The position numbers and the translations under genes are program-made. A DNA stretch of 64,000 nucleotides from Anaerovibrio lipolyticus DSM 3074 (GTDB lineage: Bacteria; Bacillota; Negativicutes; Selenomonadales; Selenomonadaceae): NCBI RefSeq assembly GCF_900141865.1, contig NZ_FQYW01000010.1:1-64000 (forward strand), written 5' to 3'. Positions 1 through 6,945 of this stretch are shown here, piece after piece; the stretch's first letter is position 1, and each line of letters begins with the position of its first letter. The notes beneath the pieces were generated by a model. It saw nothing but the letters and a program-made list of their open reading frames with translations, was not told where the DNA came from and ran no database searches.

Positions 1-401
1 CAAAGAATGAGCTGGTAGCCGGCAGGAATTATCTCCGGAGGGCATGACCCTGATGAATAGCTAAGCTGGCACCCTGGTTATGGATAGGCAGAACGAAGGA
101 AGTGAGGACTCCCCTTGTTGGGATGATCCTGTTGGACATGAGAGGTGAGCTGCCATATAGGGATGGGTATTACATCGAGGCCATTTAAAATAGTTTAGTG
201 ATGACGTTTTATTTGGTATACCCATTAACACTATATATCTGCCCTGTATGAGGTGAAGATCACTCCATAACCTTAGCTTCATTCATTATGAGGACTCAAA
301 GAAGTATTGATTTTACTGAAGAAAACACTTGACTATATGGAGAGGCATGGTTTTCCCTTCAAAAGTGGTAAAATGATGGATACAAAAAAATTGTAATTAC
401 T
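1..401. other. Unassigned, possibly structured or mobile-element-derived sequence
   Basis: No convincing gene could be read on either strand. The first 180 bases are richer in GC than the rest and contain several short complementary blocks (for example AGGA...TCCT around CCC...GGG near 112-135), so the segment could be the non-coding end of an insertion sequence or a structured RNA. No terminal inverted repeat or transposase reading frame was found, and the stretch may continue beyond the window edge. From about 180 the sequence becomes AT-rich and featureless. Confidence 0.25.
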
Positions 402-497
402 ATGGATAATGACCCATTTATTGATCTCGGCTTTGGCTACAAAAAAATGAATATAGTTGATTTTCTGCTTGATGATGCTTCATTAGAAAAGGCATAA
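402..497 (+). CDS. Possible 31-residue peptide or gene remnant
   Basis: A short frame starts at ATG 402 and stops at 495-497, directly before a strong terminator, which is the main reason to think it is the end of something transcribed. The frame stays open only back to a stop at 369-371. There is no clear ribosome binding site, and I recognise no family. The peptide is acidic and hydrophobic towards its end. It may be the tail of a decayed gene that came from the left. Confidence 0.2.
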   Translation: MDNDPFIDLGFGYKKMNIVDFLLDDASLEKA

Positions 498-501
498 AAT
501 G

Positions 502-554
502 AAATCACCTGTGACGGATACTTGTATCATTGATTCTATCACAGGTGATTTTTT
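502..554 (+). terminator. Intrinsic terminator
   Basis: A 13-bp perfect inverted repeat (AAATCACCTGTGA at 502-514 with TCACAGGTGATTT at 539-551) is followed by a T run ending at 554. It would end plus-strand transcription just after the short frame at 402-497. A weaker A run on the other side means it could also act for the convergent minus-strand gene at 575-1540. Confidence 0.8.
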
Positions 555-574
555 AGTTGATTATTGAAAAATTA

Positions 575-1540
575 TTAAATTAAAGCGTTTTTCTTGCCAA
601 TTTCCTTTACCTGTTCAACGGTTAGCTTAGTGAAACGAGCAATCATGTCAACTGACATTTTTCCTTTGAGCATTTCAATAACAGTCTCATTTGCCATCTG
701 TTCCCTGCCCTGTGCTATTCCTTTTTCTATTCCTTTCTCTATTCCTTTTTCTATTCCGCGTTGTTCTATGCCTTCGCTCAAATTACACATTTCCTGTACA
801 CCCCTTTCAAGCCTTGGTGTCATTTTTATAGAAAATTCCTCTGCCAGTTTGTTTTTCTTTTCCTGCTGCTTAAGGTCATTATCTACAAGTACAAGATTTA
901 ATAGTCTCAAAAGACCTTCCAGCTCGGTATATTGTTTTTTTCCAAGACAAATCATTACCACTGACAACAAATCATAATGAGAAGTTTTTGCTTTCGCCTT
1001 GCCGATAATATTTTCTTCTATTATACCATACCTGGCAATATTATATTCCCATTCTTTATTGGAATTAGTACAAACCCAAATTGAATATACCTTCTTTATT
1101 TTCTCATAGTGGGATTTGGTGAATACCGTTCCATATTGACCGGAAATCATCCGGCTACAATAATATATTCCACGTTTCAAAAGGGGATAACCGGGATTAA
1201 ATTTGTTCTGTGCCTCAATGTTAATAATCAGTTCAATAAGTTCCTCTGTATCAGGTGCCAATGCAGTGAATCTCACATCAAAGAATACTGCGTTTTCTCC
1301 TTCGCTTGAATCCTCGGTATGTTGACTCTCAATGCGATAAATAACATCATCAGGCTGAACTAGAATCTTTTCCACTTCTGGTGTCCCTTGAATATATTTA
1401 TTAACTATATCCTCAATAGAGACATTTTCATATTCCCTTACGCAAGTTTTTAATATATGGCCTATAATCCCCTTCTCGGATAAAACCTCCTTGCAGGCCT
1501 TATCATATTGTATTTTCCGCCGTTCATCAGCACGACCCAT
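575..1540 (-). CDS. Rpn-type PD-(D/E)XK nuclease / transposase-like protein
   Basis: This matches the Rpn/YhgA-like and 'PD-(D/E)XK nuclease family transposase' group, which promotes DNA breakage and recombination or acts in phage-defence-like roles. Counting from the upstream in-frame ATG, the nuclease core shows FFDVRF (Asp90), IEAQNKF (Glu111, Gln113) and RGIYYCSRM. The C-terminus has a run of IEKG repeats (about 263-280), then a short helical tail typical of the family. An in-frame ATG lies at 1546, but AAGGAG sits 7 bases before the ATG at 1540 and only 1 base before the upstream one, so I chose 1540 (321 residues). It stands alone. Homologues are often multicopy and strain-variable, which fits an accessory region. 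The family call is firm; the in vivo role is not. Confidence 0.8.
   Translation of the reverse strand: MGRADERRKIQYDKACKEVLSEKGIIGHILKTCVREYENVSIEDIVNKYIQGTPEVEKILVQPDDVIYRIESQHTEDSSEGENAVFFDVRFTALAPDTEELIELIINIEAQNKFNPGYPLLKRGIYYCSRMISGQYGTVFTKSHYEKIKKVYSIWVCTNSNKEWEYNIARYGIIEENIIGKAKAKTSHYDLLSVVMICLGKKQYTELEGLLRLLNLVLVDNDLKQQEKKNKLAEEFSIKMTPRLERGVQEMCNLSEGIEQRGIEKGIEKGIEKGIAQGREQMANETVIEMLKGKMSVDMIARFTKLTVEQVKEIGKKNALI
715..762 (+). repeat. 12-bp tandem repeat inside the Rpn-like gene
   Basis: About four copies of a 12-base unit (CTATTCCTTTTT and close variants) lie head to tail. They encode the repeated Ile-Glu-Lys-Gly stretch on the minus strand. As the unit is a multiple of three, gain or loss of copies would keep the reading frame and only change the length of the charged linker. 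Confidence 0.8.
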
Positions 1541-1690
1541 GCCCATTCTCCTTAATCAAGTTTCTACAATAATGTCATTAACTATATTATCATTTTAACA
1601 CATCTTGTTTAATAGTTCTACAATAATATAATTATATACATTATATTATTATTTATTTTTTAGATTTCATTAAAACAATTACAGGCACCA

Positions 1691-1715
1691 TAAAAGGGAC
1701 TGCCGAAGCAGCCCC
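1691..1715 (-). terminator. UUCG-loop intrinsic terminator of the autotransporter gene
   Basis: On the minus strand GGGGCTGC, a TTCG tetraloop and GCAGTCCC form a stable hairpin (one G-T pair) followed by TTTTA. It lies 13 bases after the autotransporter stop codon. Close copies occur at 4673-4692 and 5581-5598. Confidence 0.85.
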
Positions 1716-1727
1716 TTCAAATATTAT

Positions 1728-3639
1728 TTAAATATGGAATACCGCAGAAAGTCCTCCGGTGAGGCCCTGTTTCTTCCCAGCAAATCCGCTGAGATTCAGA
1801 TCAAGGGTAACATTGCTCTTTTCATCCGGCTTAAACTTGGCGCCGATTTTTCCACGGACACTGGTCCCGCTGATATCTGCCCCACGGATGGCCACACCAT
1901 CAGCAAAGCCTGATGCTCTGCCGCAGAATTCATGCTCTACAGCCAATCCGCCGTAGTAATTAATGTTATCATTCTGCTTCACAGTGTATCTGGTTCCTAC
2001 ACGAAGAACGCTGGACTCCACTGCACCCAAATCATAATGGCCACCAGCATCAAAGGATACACTGCCACGATGGTTATAGAAATACTTGGCATAAAGGTCC
2101 AATACAGCCGTTTTGTTCAGCTTGATTTCACGGCCTACACCAATATGGGCACCCCAATAGGTGGCATCGGTGGTATAGCTGTATGGATTACCATTTGCAT
2201 CACGAAGCACGTTATTGGCATCATCATGGATAGAACCGGCCCGTAGACTCCCCTCTACATAAAAGCCGTTATTCTTCTGCCATTTGCCTAAGATACCGCC
2301 ACCAGTATAGCGGGTGGAGCCGTCACCACGTTCATCCCCGTTAAAGGTGGAATAATTTCCAGTACCGTATTCAAAGAAGGCACCATATTCTGTGGTGGAC
2401 AGCTTCTTTTCGTTTTTATGGCCCAATGCCAAAATAGCATTCCAGGTATGGGTCTTTACATGGGAACCAGTTTCCACATTCATGGAACCACCACCCATAT
2501 TGGCGTATGTGGCCATACCGTCAGTGCCTGTATTTCCTGCCATAGCCAGCCCTTCCGTGGCAGCACCAACGAAATCATTACCGGCAGAAAGGGCCGCCAT
2601 GGATGCGGTGGCCCCCATAACAGTATTATGTGTCTGTTCCTGAGCTTCCGGCTTGGAATCTGTATTCGCAGTATAGATGAGGTCATCTTCTAAAATAGAG
2701 GCTGTACCCAAACCTTGGAGTGTTGTGCCAACCTTGTATTTTCCAGAAAGAATTGTTCCCCCGAAACCATTCATTTTATTCTTTATCAATATGGTTTTTT
2801 GTCCAGCTTTTATGAAATCTACGCCAGTAAAGGTTATTCCTCTGGTGTCGATAGATGAAACATTACTAATACTTCCATTTATGGTCAGCGCAGGAGTTCC
2901 CCACTTAGCACTCCTGATGTTGATGGTCTGAAAGTTCATAACGGCACGCGCCGTGTTCGCACCAGAAAGGTTCAGCGTGTTGCCCGTAATGACGTCGCCT
3001 GTGCCGTTAAAATCATAGCCGCCGTAAACATCACTCGCAATATTGGCGTTGTTCAATGTGACGGTATTGCCTGTGTCACTTCCTTTCGTAGAATATCCGC
3101 CATAGACGTTCATGGATATTGTGCCGCCGTTGACCGTGACACTGTTGCCCGTTGCTGTCCCACTCCCTCCCCCTGTCCAACCGCCATAGACATTTTCGCC
3201 CACCGTGCCAGTGACGGTAACCTGATTGCCCATGACGTCGTAACCGTGGTCAGACTCGCCGCCATAAACAGCTTTTGTCACCGTGCCGTTGATAGTAACG
3301 ATATTATTGGTTACGTTACCATCTTTGTTGAAGTAGAATCCCCCACGGACATCTCCCGTAACCTTAACGGCCGCATTTACTGTGACCTCATTGTCATTGG
3401 GGTCGCCAGTCCGATCCCCCCAATTATCTCCGCTATGATTTCCGTTTACCTCCCCTGTGTAATCCGTCTCGACAGTCGTAATCTGTCCCGCCACGACAAC
3501 ACCGCCTCCCGCTATCCACAGCGAAACGGCCAGTGCCAAAGCAGCCTGCCCTTTTAAGCCTTTCCAGCCCCTGCCCTTATTGGCTTTGCTGGTGCCAATG
3601 TCCCCCCTCTAGTGGACATTCATACTTCCTTGTATCCAT
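1728..3639 (-). CDS. Autotransporter adhesin with apparent frameshift near the N-terminus
   Basis: This is a type V secreted surface protein. The passenger (first half) is built of Gly/Asn/Thr-rich repeats of the V-x-G-x-V-x-x-x-V-Y-G-G type expected for a beta-helix. The last ~300 residues are an autotransporter beta-barrel ending in an aromatic/hydrophobic residue pattern (AVFHI). The long clean frame opens only at TTG 3539, in the middle of a signal peptide hydrophobic core. The same frame reads upstream through a basic n-region (SKANKGRGWKGLKGQAA) but meets a stop at 3609-3611. A proper start, ATG 3639 with GGAGG 9 bases ahead, lies in another frame. The two frames would join if the G tract on the minus strand (3602-3607, six bases) had five. 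So the gene is phase-variable, inactivated, or carries a sequence error. A direct-repeat element and possible promoter lie upstream (3725-3800). Confidence 0.75.
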
Positions 3640-3724
3640 TTTTACATCCTCCATGCTTATAAATAATGCCGTGAGGCACATTTTTTGCCTTATTTTAGAA
3701 AATATCACAAATATTCCAAACATA

Positions 3725-3800
3725 CAACGACTTTGCAAAAAGTGTACGGTTTTTTCAAAAAGTGTGCGTTTTTTAGACCTTTTGACCTTTTTTATAACAA
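3725..3800 (-). promoter_or_regulatory. Direct-repeat regulatory element, copy A
   Basis: About 76 bases are nearly the same as 6946-7023. Both contain two imperfect 20-bp direct repeats (core CAAAAAGTG, then a T run, in plus-strand reading) followed by AGACCTTTTGACC, itself a short direct repeat. On the minus strand the element ends in TTGCAA (3733-3738), and 17 bases further is AATATT (3710-3715), a plausible -35/-10 pair. The repeats then lie two helical turns apart and directly upstream of the -35, as expected for an activator that binds as a dimer. The start codon of the autotransporter gene is about 86 bases downstream. The regulator is unknown. Confidence 0.6.
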
Positions 3801-3887
3801 TATTGTTATACTTTGTAGCTCAGAATGCCCCATCAGATACTGAAGTGTCTTTGGATTCATTCCAGATTTTTATAATTCACATAATAA

Positions 3888-3917
3888 AATAGCCAGGGAA
3901 CCTTAATATCCCCTGGC
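3888..3917 (-). terminator. Intrinsic terminator after the ParE-like toxin
   Basis: GCCAGGG (3892-3898) pairs with CCCTGGC (3911-3917). On the minus strand the hairpin is followed by TATTTTATT. It lies 15 bases after the toxin stop codon. Confidence 0.7.
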
Positions 3918-3931
3918 ATATAAAGCAAATA

Positions 3932-4264
3932 TTATTGTAATTTCATTAGATCTAACTGAACAGTTTGGTTACGGGCGACATATACCACTCCTATTACTTG
4001 TACAATATCTTTTTCTTCATCAATCCAAAAATATACAAAGAAATTTCTGACAAGCATTTTACGAATTCCCTCACTTCTCCACCTTTTATCCTCAATAAGT
4101 TTTATTCGTTCGGGCATAGTGGATAGGCTCTTGATTTCCTCTTTTAATAAAGACAATACATTTTTTGCTGCATCAGGTGCATACAAATCCTCGGAAATAT
4201 ACTTATGTATACTGCGGAGATTATCTTTAGCCTGTCTTGTAATCTTAACTTTATATACTTTCAC
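3932..4264 (-). CDS. RelE/ParE-family toxin
   Basis: This small basic protein (about 110 residues) belongs to the RelE/ParE toxin superfamily. It shows the N-terminal strand and helix (VKITRQAKDNLRSIHKYIS), a central 'LSTMPERIKLIEDKRWRSEGIRKMLVRNF' type segment (split here between two strands) with the family's conserved Arg-Lys-rich strand, and the C-terminal VIGVVYVARNQ. RelE members cut mRNA on the ribosome and ParE members poison gyrase; the sequence alone does not decide. The start is GTG 4264 or TTG 4267, immediately after the antitoxin stop, which indicates translational coupling. The antitoxin gene comes first and a terminator follows, so the two form a complete type II module. Confidence 0.85.
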   Translation of the reverse strand: MKVYKVKITRQAKDNLRSIHKYISEDLYAPDAAKNVLSLLKEEIKSLSTMPERIKLIEDKRWRSEGIRKMLVRNFFVYFWIDEEKDIVQVIGVVYVARNQTVQLDLMKLQ

Positions 4265-4267
4265 CAA

Positions 4268-4561
4268 TCAGACCCCCAACTCAGAAAAAACTTCATCCAC
4301 GTCGGAGGATTCATCCTGCTTGGCCTGCTTTAATCCAGTTTCCATAAATTTATCAAACTGTGCATTTGTCATTTCGTCACGTGCCATTATTTTATTAGGA
4401 AGTGTCAGACTAAACGGGATACCATTATGGGCTATAATTTGTCTATAGAACATATCGATTGCCACAGAGCGCGGTATACCAAGATTGGCAAGGATGATTT
4501 CTGCCTGTTCTTTTATATCAGCTTTCATTCTTAAATTAACATTTGCTGTTTTTACTGCCAT
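4268..4561 (-). CDS. RelB/DinJ-family antitoxin
   Basis: A 97-residue protein with a ribbon-helix-helix N-terminus (KTANVNLRMKADIKEQAEII, followed by LGIPRSVAIDMFYRQI) typical of RelB/DinJ antitoxins. These bind their operator as dimers and wrap the toxin with an acidic C-terminal tail, here rich in Asp and Glu. The stop codon touches the start of the toxin gene at 4264. The promoter should lie in the AT-rich 60 bases upstream of 4561, where GAGGTGATTTG gives a good ribosome binding site. Confidence 0.87.
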   Translation of the reverse strand: MAVKTANVNLRMKADIKEQAEIILANLGIPRSVAIDMFYRQIIAHNGIPFSLTLPNKIMARDEMTNAQFDKFMETGLKQAKQDESSDVDEVFSELGV

Positions 4562-4664
4562 ACCAAATCACCTCTTTACGCAATAATATACAAAAGTAAC
4601 GCAATTCGCAATACATTTTATATAAATTAAAAGTGGCCCTCACTGAGAGCAGCTATGAGTGGTA

Positions 4665-4692
4665 AAAAAAGTGGGACTGCCGAAGCAGCCCC
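4665..4692 (-). terminator. UUCG-loop terminator of the autotransporter remnant
   Basis: GGGACTGC, CGAA and GCAGCCCC (4673-4692, plus-strand reading) are the same as at 1696-1715 and are again placed after an autotransporter 3' end. On the minus strand the hairpin is followed, two bases on, by a T run (complement of 4664-4670). Confidence 0.75.
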
Positions 4693-4708
4693 TTCAAATA
4701 TTATTTTC

Positions 4709-4870
4709 TTAAATATGGAATACCGCAGAAAATCCTCCGGTGAGGCCCTGCTTCTTGCCGGCAAAGCCACTGAGGTTCAGATCAAGAGTCACATTGCTCT
4801 TATCCCCAGGTCTAAAGGTAGCACCTATTTCGCCTCTTACACTGGTTCCGCTGATATCTGCACCGCGGAT
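4709..4870 (-). pseudogene. Truncated autotransporter C-terminus
   Basis: The minus strand here encodes about 54 residues nearly identical to the end of the autotransporter at 1728-3639: IRGADISGTSVRGEIG, then KSNVTLDLNLSGFAGKKQG and FSAVFHI, with the same stop and the same terminator downstream. There is no start codon and nothing upstream of the Ile-Arg-Gly point, where similarity stops at the HigBA promoter. It is a fragment of a second, paralogous autotransporter gene left after deletion or insertion. Confidence 0.85.
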
Positions 4871-4883
4871 GATTTTATAATCG

Positions 4884-4912
4884 TTGACATATAACGTTAA
4901 ACGTTATAAAAT
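4884..4912 (+). promoter_or_regulatory. higBA promoter and palindromic operator
   Basis: TTGACA (4884-4889) and TAAAAT (4907-4912) are separated by 17 bases. Between and overlapping them is a perfect palindrome, ATAACGTT-A-AACGTTAT (4891-4907), the likely HigA/HigBA autorepression site. The expected transcription start, about 7 bases after the -10, falls on or next to the ATG of higB at 4919, so the toxin message may be leaderless or nearly so. Confidence 0.75.
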
Positions 4913-4918
4913 TAATGT

Positions 4919-5197
4919 ATGATAAAGACATTTGCAGATAAAGATACCAAAAATTTATATGAAACAGGTCACTCCAAAAGATTTAATAACTTTGAACGGA
5001 TAGCCTTGCGCAAACTGGATATGATAAATGCCGCAATCAGTCTGTCAACACTGAGGGTACCACCCGGAAATCACCTTGAAGCCCTTACAGGAGACAGAGC
5101 AGGACAATTTAGTATCAGAATAAACAGTCAGTGGCGTATATGCTTCACATGGCATGAACAGGATGCTTTTGATGTTGAAATTGTTGATTACCACTAG
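4919..5197 (+). CDS. higB: HigB-family toxin
   Basis: This 92-residue protein matches HigB (RelE superfamily, host inhibition of growth), a ribosome-dependent mRNA endonuclease. Visible family landmarks are FADKDTKNLYETGHSKRF, the ALRKLDMINAA helix, LRVPPGNHLEAL, and the strand IRINSQWRICFTW ending in VEIVDYH. No Shine-Dalgarno is visible before the ATG, in line with a start at or next to the mRNA 5' end. As in other hig modules the toxin gene precedes the antitoxin gene, here by 11 bases. Complete, normal length. Confidence 0.92.
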   Translation: MIKTFADKDTKNLYETGHSKRFNNFERIALRKLDMINAAISLSTLRVPPGNHLEALTGDRAGQFSIRINSQWRICFTWHEQDAFDVEIVDYH

Positions 5198-5208
5198 GAG
5201 GGGTTATT

Positions 5209-5496
5209 ATGCGTACAGAAAATCTGATACATCCAGGTGAGATATTACGTGAGGAATTTATGCTACCAATGAATATCTCACAAAACAAATTAGCCAGAGA
5301 TTTAAATATTCCAACTACCAGAATTGGAGAAATTGTAAATGAACGAAGGGGAATTTCGGCTGATACCGCCATTCGTTTAGGTATATATTTTGCCACAGGG
5401 CCGGAATTTTGGATTAATCTTCAGTCCAACTATGAACTGGGAACTCTTTTAAATTCAAAGAAGCACGAATTTGAAAAAATACGAGCCTTAGCATAA
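5209..5496 (+). CDS. higA: HigA-family antitoxin (XRE regulator)
   Basis: A 95-residue helix-turn-helix antitoxin of the HigA/VapI group. It has the typical opening (IHPGEILREEFMLPMNIS), an HTH (QNKLARDLNIPTTRIGEIV, then NERRGISADTAIRLGIYF) and the conserved GPEFWINLQSNYEL. It should neutralise HigB and repress the promoter through the palindrome at 4891-4907. GGAGGGG 7 bases before the ATG is a strong ribosome binding site, in contrast to the unsupported toxin start, so antitoxin would be made in excess. Terminator follows at 5528. Confidence 0.93.
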   Translation: MRTENLIHPGEILREEFMLPMNISQNKLARDLNIPTTRIGEIVNERRGISADTAIRLGIYFATGPEFWINLQSNYELGTLLNSKKHEFEKIRALA

Positions 5497-5527
5497 GACA
5501 AAATATCATGATGCTTAAATACCAGCA

Positions 5528-5563
5528 TGGAAAGGAAATCCTTAGGATTGGCCTTTCCTTTTT
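5528..5563 (+). terminator. Intrinsic terminator of higBA
   Basis: GGAAAGG and CCTTTCC form the outer stem, with AATCC and GGATT as an inner extension, and the hairpin is followed by TTTTTA. It lies about 30 bases after the higA stop. Confidence 0.75.
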
Positions 5564-5574
5564 ATTTCCACCCC

Positions 5575-5598
5575 AAAAAAGGACTGCCGAAGCAGTCC
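5575..5598 (-). terminator. UUCG-loop intrinsic terminator of the ion channel gene
   Basis: On the minus strand GGACTGC-TTCG-GCAGTCC is a perfect 7-bp hairpin followed by six T. It lies about 57 bases after the stop of the ion channel gene and is a third copy of the hairpin found after both autotransporter ends. Confidence 0.85.
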
Positions 5599-5655
5599 CA
5601 TCTTACTGATTATAACAGCGGTTCCAAACATTTGGAGATAGAATAAAGAAACTTC

Positions 5656-6465
5656 CTATGCTTTTCTTGCCTTCAGCAGCTCCTCAATCTGCTCAAAATG
5701 CTTGCGAATTTCTTTTTCCACCTCATCGGCTTCATATCCTTCAGATTTTGCATTTGCAGCCTCCTTGGCGGCCTGTTTTTTCTTGGCTGCCTCAGAAATT
5801 GTACCTACAGCCTCTACAACAATACCCACCATTACATTCAGCAAGGTAATAGAGGTAAGAAGGATGAACACAAGGAAATAAATCCAGGCGTAAGGCTGAA
5901 CCTCCATTATAGGTCGGGCCACAGCTGTTGCCCAGGACTCAAAGGTCATAACCTGGAACAACGTAAACATGGAGCCACCAACACCACCAAACAGCTCAGG
6001 GAAGTTCTCACCATACAGGGCACTGCCAAAAACTGCAAAGATATAAAAAATAATAAACAAAAGAACCAGGGCCCAGCTCATACTAGGTATGGCCTTTAAC
6101 ATGGCTGAAACCAATATCTGAAGCTCAGGGAATTCTGCCAAAGCCTTCAGTAATCTAAATATACGAAATGCCCGGATAATAGATACACTGGAAGAAATAA
6201 AGATGATAGAGCTGGCCACAACAACGAAATCAAAAATATTCCAGGCATCTGACCAGAAATTTTTCCGATAAACCAGCAGCTTGGCCACCAGCTCTATTAC
6301 AAATATCACCAAACAAGCCCTATCCACTGCCTCCAACAGAAAAATCTGTTCCGCTGTCAATGACCTGTCTGTCAATATACCCAACACAATAGCATTTAAT
6401 ATAATAACAGAGGTAATTATTTTCTGGGTGTGCTTCCAGTCAAGTGCTTTCTGTAGTATTTCCAT
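5656..6465 (-). CDS. Voltage-gated cation channel, NaChBac type
   Basis: A 269-residue protein with one six-helix voltage-gated channel unit; four would assemble into a pore. S1-S3 occupy about residues 18-92. S4 (93-110) has positive residues every third position (Arg98, Arg101, Arg104, Lys107). The pore loop carries the filter TFESWA (174-179), compared with LESWAS-type filters of NaChBac and related bacterial sodium channels; the Glu suggests Na+ selectivity, but Ca2+ cannot be excluded. S6 (192-220) is followed by a charged C-terminal helix (about 225-266), the expected tetramerising coiled coil. Single gene, own terminator. A role in motility, pH or osmotic response is known for relatives, not shown here. 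Confidence 0.9.
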   Translation of the reverse strand: MEILQKALDWKHTQKIITSVIILNAIVLGILTDRSLTAEQIFLLEAVDRACLVIFVIELVAKLLVYRKNFWSDAWNIFDFVVVASSIIFISSSVSIIRAFRIFRLLKALAEFPELQILVSAMLKAIPSMSWALVLLFIIFYIFAVFGSALYGENFPELFGGVGGSMFTLFQVMTFESWATAVARPIMEVQPYAWIYFLVFILLTSITLLNVMVGIVVEAVGTISEAAKKKQAAKEAANAKSEGYEADEVEKEIRKHFEQIEELLKARKA

Positions 6466-6480
6466 ACTAATAGACTCCTC

Positions 6481-6510
6481 AAGACAAAAGGCGCGACAGA
6501 CATTCGCGCC
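6481..6510 (-). terminator. Intrinsic terminator of the small secreted protein gene
   Basis: GGCGCGA (6490-6496) pairs with TCGCGCC (6504-6510). The minus strand continues with TTTTGTCTTG. A T-rich stretch on the other side makes it potentially bidirectional. It sits between the small gene at 6586 and the start of the channel gene. Confidence 0.75.
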
Positions 6511-6585
6511 TTTATTTTTATATCTTTCGAACCGGATGACTCACCATCTCTGGTGAACCATCCAACTCAATAAGTAGGGTAAATT

Positions 6586-6786
6586 TTACTCAACTACCCA
6601 AACGTCGCCGTCCTCGTCCACGAGAACATCGCCGGACTCTACAGGCTCATCAACAATAAGCTCAACTTCCTCATCCATTAAAGCGTAATTGGAAGAAGTT
6701 ACGTTGCAATCCAAAGAAGCTGCGCTGGCCATCTGAGCACCCAAAGCAAATACCATAGCTGCCAAAATCATACTAAACTTTTTCAT
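6586..6786 (-). CDS. Small secreted acidic protein, unknown function
   Basis: A 66-residue protein with a clear signal peptide (MKKFSMILAAMVFALGAQMASA, broken here only for description; cleavage predicted after Ala22 or nearby). The mature peptide of about 43 residues is strikingly acidic (many Glu/Asp in VELIVDEPV and VLVDEDGDVWVVE) with one Cys (Cys27). A good ribosome binding site (GAGGAG) precedes the ATG. I recognise no family. Its upstream region carries the same direct-repeat element as the autotransporter gene, so the two are probably co-regulated. It could be an extracellular Ca2+-binding or periplasmic peptide, but that is a guess. Confidence 0.6.
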   Translation of the reverse strand: MKKFSMILAAMVFALGAQMASAASLDCNVTSSNYALMDEEVELIVDEPVESGDVLVDEDGDVWVVE

Positions 6787-6945
6787 AATTATAATCTCCT
6801 CTCAATTTTAAAAAACATTTTTACCCTTTGCATACCATGACAGTACCTTAAAGAATTACATTTGCCATCATGGTATTGTCTACTCAGAAGAAGAATATTT
6901 CTCCCTACTAGACAATTCAATTTTAAAATAATATTCAGTCAATTT

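Noticed and set aside
61-282. 73-residue minus-strand reading frame
   Set aside because: Composition and lack of a ribosome binding site suggest a chance frame; the plus strand here looks structured rather than coding.
715-762. Possible CRISPR-like array
   Set aside because: The units are 12 bases, contiguous, without spacers, and lie inside a coding frame.
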